Counted from the first letter of the stretch, positions 1 through 9,119 are shown. The stretch: DNA of 55,458 nt from Pseudomonadota bacterium (GCA_021808365.1 JAKBBU010000007.1:1-55458); one strand, 5' to 3'. The notes: a model not told the origin generated them from the sequence alone. Numbers and translations: made by a program.

Positions 1-136
1 TTTGTTCACATCAAAAACAAATCATCCATGCTTCAGTCCTTCCTTAAATCTTCACCCACGGGGTGAAAGAAATTTCCTGAATGATTCTTTTTATCAAGGC
101 GTTGCTGTTTTAGGTCGTTAATTAGGGTCTTATTGT

Positions 137-877
137 TTATCCATCCAATGACTCAACCACCAAACTCTCACCATTGAGAAAAATATGAGCACTTTTACAA
201 AGCAAAGGGTTTGCATCCTCATGAAGTAAATAATAACCTGCAATGGAAACCAGCTCAGCTTCCAGAGACTGGCAAAAAATTCGAGCTTCGGTATTGCCAT
301 TCACGCCCGCTAATGCACGACCACGCAGGGTGCCATAGACATGAATATGGCCATCGGCAAGCAATTCAGCGCCATTGCTGACGGAAGAGAGGACGATCAA
401 ATCAGCATCTTTCGCATAGATTTGTTGGCCAGAACGAACGGGTTGAGTGATTAACTTGCTCGGCAGATTTTGTGACGGAGTATGATATGATTCGCGCTCT
501 TCAGAGGTCGGTGTTTTTGTAGGATTGCTTTTAGGCGAAGTTTCCTTGCCCTCAGGCAATTGAGGGAGACCTGCTTCTAGGGCTGCCGCATGTTGTAGCG
601 CATTGCCTTTTGAAACACCCATGGGGATGAGGCTGTGAGCGCGCAATTCGTCAAGGAGGGCGGTGAAATCGATGGGTTCATCGCTTGAGCTGACTTTGGA
701 TAAATCGACCACAATCGGTGTGTGATGAAAAAATTTAGGCGCCTTAGCGACCGTTGCATCTAATTGCTGGCGAAAGGCAGAGAGATCCGTTTTTAGTAAA
801 CGCAAGACAGTGAAGGTGAACAGACTGCCCTTGAGTTCAAAGGCCAGCGGGGTATCTAGTTCGGTTGTGGTTGACAT
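137..877 (-). CDS. minC: Septum site-determining protein MinC
   Basis: MinC is the FtsZ-polymerisation inhibitor that, held at the poles by MinD, prevents polar division septa. The 246-residue protein has an N-terminal MinC_N-like domain (about 1-105), a Ser/Thr/Pro-rich linker (about 108-140) and a C-terminal beta-helix domain. That C-terminal domain carries the typical run with RSGQQIYAKDADL, HIHVYGTLRGRALAG and NTEARIFCQSLEAELVSIAG. Length is normal for the family. It is transcribed leftward; the 136 bases to the window edge hold no minD start, so minD/minE, if linked, lie outside or are not immediately adjacent. It is divergent from the acyl-CoA ligase gene. Confidence 0.93.
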   Translation of the reverse strand: MSTTTELDTPLAFELKGSLFTFTVLRLLKTDLSAFRQQLDATVAKAPKFFHHTPIVVDLSKVSSSDEPIDFTALLDELRAHSLIPMGVSKGNALQHAAALEAGLPQLPEGKETSPKSNPTKTPTSEERESYHTPSQNLPSKLITQPVRSGQQIYAKDADLIVLSSVSNGAELLADGHIHVYGTLRGRALAGVNGNTEARIFCQSLEAELVSIAGYYLLHEDANPLLCKSAHIFLNGESLVVESLDG

Positions 878-948
878 AGATTCTCTCTCTGCAAAGGCGA
901 AGATAGACTCCTATTGTCGCGCAGTGTGCTGAGAAAAGGAATAGACAC

Positions 949-2592
949 ATGGAAAAAATTTGGCTTAATTCTTATCAATTGGGTGTGCCTCATGAGATTC
1001 ATGCGCATGCTTATTCATCGTTGGCGCATTTTTTTGAAGAAAAATGTCGGCAATTTAAACACCGTACAGCCTTCATCAATTTTGGGACACGTTTGAGTTT
1101 TAGTGAGCTCGAGCGACAAAGTCGTTTTTTGGCTTCCTATTTGCAGAATGTGGTGAAATTAAAACCGGGTAGCCGAGTGGCGGTGATGTTGCCCAATATT
1201 TTGCAATATCCCATTGCTGTTTTTGGGATCCTCAGAGCCGGTATGGTCATTGTGAATATCAATGTGCGTTATAAAGCGCCGGAATTAAAGCAAGAATTAG
1301 ACGACAGTGGAGCAGAAGGGTTGATCATCTTTTCAACGGCAACACCGGTATTATCGAGCATTTTACATGATATTCAATTAAAAACCGTGATCGTCACAGA
1401 GATCGGTGATTTATTCCAATGTCCAAAAAATATCGCGTTTAATCTGTATACTCGATTTTCACATCGAAAGCCCAGCGCTATTCCTCATGCAATTACGTTT
1501 AACTCAGCTCTGGATCAGGGCAAACAATTAAAATTTAATCGAGTAGATTTAACCTTAGATGATTTAGCTTTCTTGCAATACACAGGTGGAACAACAGGTA
1601 TTCCCAAGGGGGCTATGTTGACACATGGGAGTATGATTGCCAATATTTTACAATTATCGGCCTTTTTCAAGCCGATGGCGCATGATGAAGAATTAATTGT
1701 GACGGCATTACCACTGTGCCATATTTTTGCATTGACCGCGAATTGTCTGACCTTTTTAGAATTAGGCTGCGCGAATCTTTTAATTACGGATCCGACAAAT
1801 ATTGCTGCCTTTATTAAGCAATTATCGCATTATCGGTTTACAGTATTTGTCGGACTTAATACACTGTTTCTTCATTTATTAAAACATCCAAAGTTCGCGC
1901 AACTTGATTTTTCAAGTCTGCATTTAACCTTTGCTGGTGGTATGCCAACGCAAGCTTCAATTGCACAAGAATGGCAGCGTGTGACAGGTGTGCCGATCAT
2001 TGAAGGGTATGGTTTAACGGAAGCGTCGCCTGCGGTCGTCGTTAATCCCATGAATAATACTGAATTTAGCAGCACGATTGGTGTTCCATTGCCGTCGACC
2101 GAAGTTTCAGTGCGCGATGATGCGGGGCATGAATTAGGCTGTGACGTACCGGGTGAATTATGGATACGTGGCCCGCAAGTGATGTTGGGTTATTGGTGTG
2201 CGCCTGAAGAAACACAACAAGTTTTATCGCAGGATGGCTGGTTGCGCACCGGTGATATTGTGACGATCAATTCCACTGGCTTTATTCGGATTGTGGATCG
2301 TAAAAAAGAGATGATCTTGGTTTCGGGCTTTAATGTCTATCCTTCAGAAATTGAAGCAGTTATTGCAAAGCATCCTGGTGTTTTAGAAGTTGCTGTTATC
2401 GGTGTGCCTGATGAGACCACAGGTGAAAAATTAAAGGCTGTAATCGTGAAAAAGCAGCCTAATTTAACTGAACAAGATATCATTGATTTTTGCCATCCCT
2501 TTTTAACGCGTTATAAGATCCCTCATTCTGTAGAATTTCGTGAATCGCTGCCTAAGAGTATGGTAGGGAAGGTGTTGAAGCGGGCGTTGTAG
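949..2592 (+). CDS. fadD: Long-chain fatty acid-CoA ligase (FadD-like)
   Basis: ATP-dependent acyl-CoA synthetase of the ANL superfamily, which activates free fatty acids through an acyl-AMP intermediate. The 547-residue protein shows the phosphate-binding motif YTGGTTGIPKGAMLTH (about 210-225), the adenine motif GYGLTEASP (about 353), the hinge region GWLRTGDI, and the C-terminal motif DRKKEMILVSGFNVYPSEIE with the catalytic Lys near the end (GKVLKRAL). Length and motif order fit FadD. It stands alone on the plus strand, divergent from minC. The exact chain-length preference cannot be read from sequence; another medium/long-chain ligase is possible. Confidence 0.9.
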   Translation: MEKIWLNSYQLGVPHEIHAHAYSSLAHFFEEKCRQFKHRTAFINFGTRLSFSELERQSRFLASYLQNVVKLKPGSRVAVMLPNILQYPIAVFGILRAGMVIVNINVRYKAPELKQELDDSGAEGLIIFSTATPVLSSILHDIQLKTVIVTEIGDLFQCPKNIAFNLYTRFSHRKPSAIPHAITFNSALDQGKQLKFNRVDLTLDDLAFLQYTGGTTGIPKGAMLTHGSMIANILQLSAFFKPMAHDEELIVTALPLCHIFALTANCLTFLELGCANLLITDPTNIAAFIKQLSHYRFTVFVGLNTLFLHLLKHPKFAQLDFSSLHLTFAGGMPTQASIAQEWQRVTGVPIIEGYGLTEASPAVVVNPMNNTEFSSTIGVPLPSTEVSVRDDAGHELGCDVPGELWIRGPQVMLGYWCAPEETQQVLSQDGWLRTGDIVTINSTGFIRIVDRKKEMILVSGFNVYPSEIEAVIAKHPGVLEVAVIGVPDETTGEKLKAVIVKKQPNLTEQDIIDFCHPFLTRYKIPHSVEFRESLPKSMVGKVLKRAL

Positions 2593-2771
2593 GAAGCCCT
2601 TGACGAGCTTTGAAAAGTACAGTATAATTTAAGAAATAATAAAAGCCATTATTTCGAACAATAATATTTTCTTAAAAAGTGGTCACTCTTTTTTTCAAAA
2701 ATATCAAACTTAATGGTTAAGCTTTTCCTTGCGCAGCTTATGCGCTTATTTTTCCTTTTTTAGGAGTTAAA

Positions 2772-3635
2772 ATGATATCTATTGGGTTTCATCACGATTT
2801 TTCTAGTTTTATTAGAGAGAAATTTAAGAATAATTTTCTTGCTCAAGAAGGAATGTATCTAGAGCATCATAATGGTATACCAGCAAAATGTATGGAAAGT
2901 ACTATTTCATTAATAAATCAAAATATAAATTGTCGAACTACATATCTTAATTCGTTACAATTTTCTAATTGTATCTTTCTTTTTAAAAAGCAAGAAATTG
3001 TTGGTGTTGGATTGTCAAAAACAGATTACGAGAAGCATGAGCTAAAATTAGAATATTTAGTAGCCAAAGAAAAAGGACGGGGTATAGGAAGTTTCTTATT
3101 AGCGCTTATTCTTGAATTTGCGCGTTTTAATTTATTCACTCTTGTTGTTCTTGAATCGGTAGAGAACTCGTTAAATTTTTATAAAAGACACGCAGGCGGT
3201 GGTTTTTTTGAAAAAAATAGTTATGGAAATCTATTAAGTGCCAAGATGCCATTTGATCCATTGAAAATTAATTTAAGATCTCAGCCTAAATATATAAGTA
3301 ATAAATGGGTTGATCTGAATTATTCAAAAAAAATCACATTTAATGCTTGTGGTGTTCAAGCAGATGAGTGTGAAGAAGTAAAACATTATGGTATTGAGGT
3401 GGAAGAGGGTGGAAATAAAATTTGTTACCGATTATTTTCAAACCTCGGAATAGATGTTAAGAGCCGACTCCTTGATCAGGAAAAGTCTCAGCTTTTAATA
3501 AGTGATATTAAGTCAACGAAGAACCCAAATCTTTTTGATGCGACTTTAGGATTGAGAATGTTGGATAAAAAACCGACTGAATCTCCGGGGGTTGATATTT
3601 TTGAAGAAGATAAAATTAAATCTCTATCATTTTGA
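2772..3635 (+). CDS. GNAT-fold acetyltransferase-like protein with unknown C-terminal domain
   Basis: The 287-residue protein has a GNAT core in its first half: LEYLVAKEKGRGIGSFLLALILEFAR matches motif A (R/Q-x-x-G-x-G/A acetyl-CoA loop, here KGRGIG) and is followed by LVVLESVENSLNFYKRHAGG, typical of motif B. Residues after about 155 match nothing I recognise. A clear ribosome site (TAGGAG) precedes the ATG. The gene is more AT-rich than its neighbours and is flanked by AT-rich spacer and a REP-like palindrome, which suggests acquisition or a lineage-specific gene. Substrate unknown; a secreted effector acetyltransferase is possible but unsupported. Confidence 0.55.
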   Translation: MISIGFHHDFSSFIREKFKNNFLAQEGMYLEHHNGIPAKCMESTISLINQNINCRTTYLNSLQFSNCIFLFKKQEIVGVGLSKTDYEKHELKLEYLVAKEKGRGIGSFLLALILEFARFNLFTLVVLESVENSLNFYKRHAGGGFFEKNSYGNLLSAKMPFDPLKINLRSQPKYISNKWVDLNYSKKITFNACGVQADECEEVKHYGIEVEEGGNKICYRLFSNLGIDVKSRLLDQEKSQLLISDIKSTKNPNLFDATLGLRMLDKKPTESPGVDIFEEDKIKSLSF

Positions 3636-3722
3636 TTTATTTATAAAGTATCGTCATTTCCTCGAATGTGTCGCTGCGGGGATTCAGGATAACTCGTCAT
3701 CCTTCCAATTAGCCTTAAGTTT

Positions 3723-3818
3723 GTAATAGCTCAGTCCCATGCAGTGTCATCCCGGGATTTAGTCGTTCTAAGCGCGAGTACGCGCAAGAACGACTAAATC
3801 CCGGGAAGGACTGAGTTA
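3723..3818. repeat. REP-like palindromic element, copy A1
   Basis: The core at 3751-3805 is a near-perfect palindrome bounded by CCCGGG on both sides, with arms AGTCGTTCT / AGAACGACT around a GCGCGAGTACGCGC centre. Outer arms (GTAATAGCTCAGTCC / GGACTGAGTTAC) extend it. Copies with the same architecture occur near 8.94, 9.08, 30.4 and 34.8 kb. It lies between the convergent GNAT gene and tolA. Confidence 0.85.
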
Positions 3819-3864
3819 CTTAAGTTTTTCTTGACCTGCTGAAAAATGCTGAATATTCCTCTTT

Positions 3865-4758
3865 CTACTGCGCCGCAACCTGCTCCGGTTTCACCGTTAA
3901 ATTCAATTCGCGGAATTGATTAAACAGGACTGGATCTTGAGGAACGGGCAGGGGAGAAGCTTTATAGACGGCTGTGACTGCTGATTGATCGAGGGCAGGG
4001 TTTCCGCTCGAGCGTGAGACTTTGACGCCAAGTACAGCGCCACCGGGGGCGAGGCGGATATCCAATTGGCAAGTCAGATTTGGATCAGTATTCGCAGGGA
4101 CGATCCACTGTTGGCTGATTGAATTAATGATCAGCGCTTTGTAGTGATCCAATTGGCTTTGTATTTGTTGATTGCGTGCCGCGGCTAATTTTTCTTGTTC
4201 TGCCGTGACTTGATCTTGAAATTGTTTCTCAAGCTGTTCTTGTTTGGCTTGAGCAGCTAATTGCTGCATTTGCTGTTGTTTAAGTTGCTGTGCTTTCTGA
4301 ATTTGCTGTTGTTTAGCTTGTTCTTGTGCCTTTTGGGCCTGTTGTTGCGCTAGAGCTTGTTGTTGCGCTAATGCTTGTTGTTTTTGAAGATCAATGAGTT
4401 TTTTCTGTGCGAGTGCTTGCTGTTGTTGCAACTTGGCGAGATTATTTTTAGCAGCTTGTGCGGCAGCAGCTTGTTGGCGTTTCATCGCTGCGGTTTGTTT
4501 TGCGATGGTTTTAAGTCGTTCTTGTTCTTGTTGCGCTTTTTGTAATTGCGCCGCTTTAATCTGCTCAACTTGTGCTTGCACTTGCGCCTGATTGACGGTG
4601 ACCGCTTGAATGATATCGTGATCCGCCTTGGTTTTATCGGTCCAAAGCGTAGTTTTAGGCGTAAATGCAATGCTGAACAACACGAGAATAAGAAAAGTCG
4701 TGTGGAGTAAAATAGAAAAAATAAGAGATGAACCGTATTTTTTTTTCATAGTTAGCAT
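3865..4758 (-). CDS. tolA: Cell envelope integrity protein TolA
   Basis: TolA is the periplasm-spanning arm of the Tol-Pal system. The 297 residues show a short cytoplasmic start, one transmembrane helix (about 10-32, SLIFSILLHTTFLILVLFSIAF), a long Gln/Ala/Lys-rich helical domain (about 50-200), and a compact C-terminal TonB-like domain (about 205-297) with the pattern WIVPANTDPNLTCQLDIRLAPGG. It is the last gene of ybgC-tolQ-tolR-tolA on the minus strand. An in-frame ATG at 4749 is an alternative start; neither has a strong ribosome site. tolB and pal do not follow: a REP element and a convergent gene come next. Confidence 0.93.
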   Translation of the reverse strand: MLTMKKKYGSSLIFSILLHTTFLILVLFSIAFTPKTTLWTDKTKADHDIIQAVTVNQAQVQAQVEQIKAAQLQKAQQEQERLKTIAKQTAAMKRQQAAAAQAAKNNLAKLQQQQALAQKKLIDLQKQQALAQQQALAQQQAQKAQEQAKQQQIQKAQQLKQQQMQQLAAQAKQEQLEKQFQDQVTAEQEKLAAARNQQIQSQLDHYKALIINSISQQWIVPANTDPNLTCQLDIRLAPGGAVLGVKVSRSSGNPALDQSAVTAVYKASPLPVPQDPVLFNQFRELNLTVKPEQVAAQ

Positions 4759-4812
4759 TTAGATATGATGGTTAAGTTAAGAGAACGTTCCCACAAAGAA
4801 GCTAAGTAATAA

Positions 4813-5268
4813 TTATCCAACATGATTCATCGCCGCGGGATCAGTCATGAGCCCGACGCTGGGTGCGCCGGCTTGTTGTAAAACAGCCATGGCTTCAACC
4901 ACGCGACCATAACCGACACTTTCATCACCTTTGACCAACACTTGGCGGGTATCTCCTGATTGTTTTGCAATTTCTAATTGCGCTGCAACTTGTACTGCAA
5001 GATCTTGAGCCGATAAAGGTGTATTGGGATTGGCTGAGGCATTTAAATAAAAAAGACCTTTCGAATCAACAGAGACAATCAAGGGCTCATCGCGTTTTGA
5101 CGGAATGGTTTGTGATTGGGCCTTGGGTAAGTTGACTTTTACACCTTGGCTCAACATAGGCGTTGTGATCATAAAAATGACGAGCAGAACCAACATCACA
5201 TCTATGTACGGAACGACGTTGATTTCAGCGATCGGTCTTCTTTTTTTCATACGTTGCAATCTTGCCAT
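4813..5268 (-). CDS. tolR: Tol-Pal biopolymer transport protein TolR
   Basis: Inner-membrane ion-channel component that pairs with TolQ to energise TolA with the proton motive force. The 151-residue ExbD/TolR-family protein has a short cytoplasmic N-terminus, one transmembrane helix (about 18-40) containing the essential Asp in PYIDVMLVLL (D23), and a periplasmic domain ending with the usual GRVVEAMAVLQQAGAPSVGLMT. It lies 30 bases downstream of tolQ and 54 bases upstream of tolA on the same strand, consistent with one operon. Confidence 0.95.
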   Translation of the reverse strand: MARLQRMKKRRPIAEINVVPYIDVMLVLLVIFMITTPMLSQGVKVNLPKAQSQTIPSKRDEPLIVSVDSKGLFYLNASANPNTPLSAQDLAVQVAAQLEIAKQSGDTRQVLVKGDESVGYGRVVEAMAVLQQAGAPSVGLMTDPAAMNHVG

Positions 5269-5298
5269 ACAATCACCCGTGCCTATTATCCATGCCCA

Positions 5299-5970
5299 TT
5301 ACCCATGTAGCTGTCGAGATAAAATATTAGAAAATTCTTCTTGAAAATCTTCATACTGTGTCGTGATCCGCTCAACTTGGGTTGCGTAGCGGTTATAAGC
5401 CACGACGGCTGGAATTGCAGCAAATAAGCCCATCGCTGTCGCGATCAAGGCTTCAGAAATTCCCGGTGCAACCATGGCCACTGTGGCTTGCGCAGCACCA
5501 CCGAGGGCTTGGAAGGAGGTCATAATCCCCCAGACGGTGCCAAATAAGCCCACATAGGGGCTGGTTGAACCGACTGTCGCTAAAAAGGGTAGGTGATGTT
5601 CGAGTTTATCCACTTCACGTGAGCAAGCCACGCGCATAGCGCGCTGAACGGCATCGAGTATGATGCTTGCCTGCTTATTGCCTTGATTGCGCAATCGCAA
5701 AAATTCTTTGAACCCAGCCGTAAAGATTTGTTCCATGCCTTCGGGTAATACTTTGCCATCCGTCAAATGTGTATAAAGCTTATTGAGATCATCACCAGAC
5801 CAGAAACGCTGTTCGAACTCAGTTGTTTTTTTTGTAGCGCGACGCAATAGGTGACTGCGTTGAAAAATCAAGGTCCATGAAATCAAGGATACAAAAAGCA
5901 GCAAGAACATAACCATTTTAACGACTAAGCTAGCGCCACTAAAAAAACTAAGGAGGGAGTGGTCGATCAC
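5299..5970 (-). CDS. tolQ: Tol-Pal system protein TolQ
   Basis: MotA/TolQ/ExbB proton-channel protein of the inner membrane. The 223 residues show three transmembrane segments: about 12-35, then 125-150 with the conserved TVGSTSPYVGLFGTVWGIMTSF motif, and 160-190 with PGISEALIATAMGLFAAIPAVVAYN. The long cytoplasmic loop lies between the first two. The start overlaps the 3' end of ybgC by 23 bases, indicating translational coupling. It works with TolR and TolA in outer-membrane constriction at division. Confidence 0.96.
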   Translation of the reverse strand: MIDHSLLSFFSGASLVVKMVMFLLLFVSLISWTLIFQRSHLLRRATKKTTEFEQRFWSGDDLNKLYTHLTDGKVLPEGMEQIFTAGFKEFLRLRNQGNKQASIILDAVQRAMRVACSREVDKLEHHLPFLATVGSTSPYVGLFGTVWGIMTSFQALGGAAQATVAMVAPGISEALIATAMGLFAAIPAVVAYNRYATQVERITTQYEDFQEEFSNILSRQLHG

Positions 5971-6409
5971 GTTTTTTCATCTCCAAAAATAAATCCGAGG
6001 GCAATGCACAAGGTTTCAACACCGTACTGACACATGCCAATTTTACATCCGCCTTGGTTAGCAAGGTATCACCGCACGTGACACGTTGGCAAAGTACAAA
6101 ACTTGCGCGTTTTAATTCAAGCAATTGCGTGTGTACACTGAGCAAATCACCCAGATAGGCTGGTCGCAAGAAATCAATTTTTGCGGAGCACACCGGGAAA
6201 ATAAATCCCTGTTTTTGTAAAGCATCCACGCTCATTCCCATCGCGCGCAACCATTCACCCCTCGCTCGAGACAAAAAGCACATGTATTTGGCATGGTGGA
6301 CGATCCCAAAACAATCCGTATCCTCAGAATATACCCGAATGTCGAAAAGATGTACAGATGTTTTGGGGGAATTCTGTCTATTATTTGGTGAGTTCATGAG
6401 CATTCCCAA
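5948..6409 (-). CDS. ybgC: Tol-Pal-associated acyl-CoA thioesterase YbgC
   Basis: Hot-dog-fold thioesterase encoded with Tol-Pal in many Proteobacteria. The 153-residue protein contains YSEDTDCFGIVHHAKYMCFLSRARGEWL, the family's catalytic region with the Asp of TDCFG and the HHAKY helix. Three candidate ATGs (6409, 6403, 6397) cluster at the N-terminus; the last gives MNSPNN as the start. The gene overlaps the end of the sugar transporter gene by up to 29 bases and runs into tolQ, so transporter, ybgC and tol genes may be co-transcribed. Confidence 0.92.
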   Translation of the reverse strand: MGMLMNSPNNRQNSPKTSVHLFDIRVYSEDTDCFGIVHHAKYMCFLSRARGEWLRAMGMSVDALQKQGFIFPVCSAKIDFLRPAYLGDLLSVHTQLLELKRASFVLCQRVTCGDTLLTKADVKLACVSTVLKPCALPSDLFLEMKKRDRPLPP

Positions 6410-7763
6410 TATCGCGCAATTTTACACCGTTTTGTAAATTGATCTCAATTTTTTCAAGTGAAGTTCCTTTAGTTTCAGGAATATAACGATATATGAAAAA
6501 GATCGTTACAATACAAAGGCCGCTAAACAGCCAAAATAAGTGTATTCCAAATGATTGCAAAGATGTTAGAAAAAGGAAAGAAACAAACATATTGCTCATC
6601 CAATTGCAGGCCGTGACCAAGGCGATACCAGAGCCGCGCAGATGCAAGGGAATAACTTCTGCCGCAATGAGCCATGATACAGGGCCCAATCCGATGGCAA
6701 ATCCTGCAACATAAAGTAGAATGCTAAATAGTGAGAGGCTTTCAAAAGTACTATGAAATGTAGAAATGGAAAATATCAGTCCAAGAGTAAAAAGACTCAA
6801 AGTCATACATCCCACACCGATAAATAATAGCGGTTTGCGGCCCACGCGATCGAGAAGCGGCATGGTGATAAGCGTAAATAAAACATTGACTACTCCAATT
6901 CCAAGGGTAGCCAAGATGGCGATGGTGTTTTGTTTAAAACCGGAAAGATTAAAAACAGTGGGTGCATAATAGATGAGGGTATTGATGCCATCGATTTGAG
7001 AAAAAACCATCAATAAACCTGCCAGTAAGAGAACGCGGATGACATTTTTTGAGAATAATCCACTCTGTTTATATGCCAAGGCTTCTTTGATTTCGTTTAA
7101 TTCCTGATCGATATCTTCGCTGTTGCGAATTTTTTTGAGAATCGCGCGCGCACCGCCATGCAAGCCACGTACGACCATCCAGCGTGGGCTTTCTGGGAGG
7201 AAGACCATGCCGACAAAAAGCAGGAGTGCAGGGATCATACCCAGACCGAGCATCATCCGCCAGTCTCCCGTATCGCTGAAAAGATAATTCGTTGCATAAG
7301 CTGCGAGGATCCCCAGAGTGATTCCCAATTGATTAAATGAAACTAAGAAGCCGCGAGATTGCGTGGGGGATATTTCAGCGAGGTAGAGTGGTGCGGTGTA
7401 AGAGGCAATGCCGATGGCGATCCCAATGGTAACCCGTCCGACGATTAGACCTGCAACATTAGGGGTCATCGCACAGACGAGTGAGCTGATGGAGAAAATT
7501 AGAGTAATGATGACAAGGATCGTGCGTCGTCCGAATTGATCAGTGAATTTTCCAAAGCAGCAGCCGATCACAGCACCGAATAAGACTGCACTGACGATCA
7601 CTTCAATATTTTGAGGTGTGAGGGCAAAATCGCTCTTGAGAAATAACATGGCACCAGAAATGACTGCAGTATTAAAACCAAACAAGAGCCCGCAGAGTCC
7701 TGCAACGCTTGCGATGAAGTAGAGGTAGGGGTTGAATTTTTTTTGGGAAGATCTGGCGCTCAT
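6381..7763 (-). CDS. MFS sugar porter (XylE/GalP/AraE family)
   Basis: Proton-coupled sugar symporter of the major facilitator superfamily, 460 residues with about 12 hydrophobic segments. Sugar-porter signatures are visible: GLLFGFNTAVISGA in TM1, the loop motif DQFGRR after TM2, PLYLAEISPTQSRG, PESPRWMV before the central loop, the second-half repeat DRVGRKPLL, and PETKGTSLEKIE at the C-terminus. QIDGINTLIYYAPTVF corresponds to the sugar-binding QQxxGINxxxYY motif of TM7, with SQIDG in place of QQ. Substrate (xylose, galactose, arabinose or glucose) cannot be assigned. It overlaps ybgC. Confidence 0.92.
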   Translation of the reverse strand: MSARSSQKKFNPYLYFIASVAGLCGLLFGFNTAVISGAMLFLKSDFALTPQNIEVIVSAVLFGAVIGCCFGKFTDQFGRRTILVIITLIFSISSLVCAMTPNVAGLIVGRVTIGIAIGIASYTAPLYLAEISPTQSRGFLVSFNQLGITLGILAAYATNYLFSDTGDWRMMLGLGMIPALLLFVGMVFLPESPRWMVVRGLHGGARAILKKIRNSEDIDQELNEIKEALAYKQSGLFSKNVIRVLLLAGLLMVFSQIDGINTLIYYAPTVFNLSGFKQNTIAILATLGIGVVNVLFTLITMPLLDRVGRKPLLFIGVGCMTLSLFTLGLIFSISTFHSTFESLSLFSILLYVAGFAIGLGPVSWLIAAEVIPLHLRGSGIALVTACNWMSNMFVSFLFLTSLQSFGIHLFWLFSGLCIVTIFFIYRYIPETKGTSLEKIEINLQNGVKLRDIGNAHELTK

Positions 7764-7925
7764 GGTGCATAGTCTCGGTAATCAACAGGTTCGCGTGCCA
7801 CAAGGATAGGTGAGGTTGTGAAGAGGTGCAAGTGATTGTTTATAACCTTCAGGATCCAAATGGATTGATTTTTTGAGTTTCATGATTGTTTGCCGAGATA
7901 CAAGGCATTGTTTTATCATGTTTTA

Positions 7926-8876
7926 TTATGATGGCAAACACTCTAAAATCAGATGAGCACTTGCAGTGGGAAGATGGGCATTCTCGCTTAAATGGCGTCG
8001 CCAAGCGCGAGCACCATTTAAGCCTTGAAATAAGCCAAAAATGGGTCGGATCAAACTTGTCAGAGATTGCTTTTTTGAAGTTTGCGTTAAAAGATAAGCC
8101 AAATAGTTTTCTAGAATTTCTAAGCGAGAGGGAATAGGATGATTGCAATTAAAAATTTTTTGATCCACTTCAGCTAAAAGATAGGGATTTTGAAACGCTT
8201 CACGTCCCATCATCACGCCATCAACATGGTTTAAATGCTCCAATGTTGCATCCAGTGTTTTAATTTCACCATTGATCATAATATTTAAATGTGGAAAAGC
8301 CTGTTTAATCGCATAAACGCGTTCGTAATTAATGGGTGGAACACGGCGGTTTTGTTTGGGATTTAAACCGTTGAGCCAGGCTTTGCGCGCGTGAATAATA
8401 AAGGTTTTGCAACCTGTTGCTGCGACAGTCGAGATAAAGTGATGGAGATCTTCAAAGGAATCACTGTGATCGATCCCGATGCGAGTTTTGACGGTGATTA
8501 GGAGGGCAGTTGCATCTTGTAGCGCTGCAACGCAACGCGCAACACGATTCGGTTCGGCCATGAGGCAGGCACCAAATCGGCCATTTTGGACGCGATCGCT
8601 AGGACAACCGATATTCAAATTAATTTCGTCATAACCGTAATCTTGTGCGATTCGTCCACATTCAGCAAGTTCATCGGGTTCACTGCCGCCTAATTGTAAT
8701 GCCAGCGGATGTTCTTCAGAATTAAATTCTAAGTGACGATCGCAATCGCCGTGGAGGATCGCGCCTGTGGTGACCATTTCTGTATAAAGTAGCGTTTCTT
8801 TCGAGATTAAGCGAAAGAAATAGCGGCAGTGGCGGTCTGTGTAGTCCATCATGGGGGCGATTGCGAATTTGTGCAT
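7926..8876 (-). CDS. dusA: tRNA-dihydrouridine(20/20a) synthase DusA
   Basis: FMN-dependent enzyme that reduces uridines in the tRNA D-loop. The 316-residue protein starts with FAIAPMMDYTDRHCRYFFR, has the active-site region NIGCPSDRVQNGRFGACLM with the catalytic Cys in the loop (GACLM), and the FMN-phosphate site MINGEI...GVMMGREAFQNPYLL. The subfamily-specific HARKAWLNGLNPKQNR identifies DusA rather than DusB or DusC. It stands alone; two REP palindromes lie upstream and 162 bases separate it from the transporter. Confidence 0.95.
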   Translation of the reverse strand: MHKFAIAPMMDYTDRHCRYFFRLISKETLLYTEMVTTGAILHGDCDRHLEFNSEEHPLALQLGGSEPDELAECGRIAQDYGYDEINLNIGCPSDRVQNGRFGACLMAEPNRVARCVAALQDATALLITVKTRIGIDHSDSFEDLHHFISTVAATGCKTFIIHARKAWLNGLNPKQNRRVPPINYERVYAIKQAFPHLNIMINGEIKTLDATLEHLNHVDGVMMGREAFQNPYLLAEVDQKIFNCNHPIPSRLEILENYLAYLLTQTSKKQSLTSLIRPIFGLFQGLNGARAWRRHLSENAHLPTASAHLILECLPS

Positions 8877-8941
8877 GTTTTTTTATTCTCGCAAATGAAA
8901 AAAATCCTTTTTTTATTCTCTGGACCCCGGGTTCTCGTCAT

Positions 8942-8998
8942 CCCGGGATTTAGTCATTCTTAGCGAGTACTCTCACTTAGAATGACTTAATACCCGGG
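8942..8998. repeat. REP-like palindromic element, copy A2
   Basis: Palindrome bounded by CCCGGG. Its arms AGTCATTCT / AGAATGACT differ from copies A1 and A4 by a compensated base pair, around a TAGCGAGTACTCTCACTTA centre. It occupies the dusA-glsA spacer together with copy A3; the stretch between them also forms an imperfect inverted repeat ending in GGATCC at both sides. Confidence 0.85.
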
Positions 8999-9083
8999 AT
9001 CCAGTTTCAAAAAAGATTTCTTCTTTAATAAAAAAATCTTTTTTTATATTTTCTGGATCCCGCCATAGGTATTAATAAGCCTA

Positions 9084-9119
9084 AGTGGCTCTAAGCGAGA
9101 GTACTCGCTAAGAGCCACT
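9084..9119. repeat. REP-like palindromic element, copy A3
   Basis: Arms AGTGGCTCT / AGAGCCACT around AAGCGAGAGTACTCGCTA. It keeps the same architecture as the other copies, but several stem positions are changed on both sides so pairing is kept. The right flank continues into AATTCCGGGATGACAT, equivalent to the outer end of other copies. Confidence 0.8.

Noticed and set aside
1-136. minD start at the left edge
   Set aside because: Minus-strand reading gives only a 7-codon frame (MDDLFLM then stop) and no Walker motif, so minD is not visible here.
4394-4591. Plus-strand frame encoding a Cys/Ala-rich peptide
   Set aside because: It is the antisense of the TolA Gln/Ala repeat region; codon bias of the repeats creates the Cys-rich reading. 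No ribosome site or independent support.
7886-8137. Plus-strand 83-residue frame and nearby minus-strand 99-residue frame
   Set aside because: Antisense or alternative-frame shadows of the DusA 3' region; the amino-acid sequences look random and lack ribosome sites.
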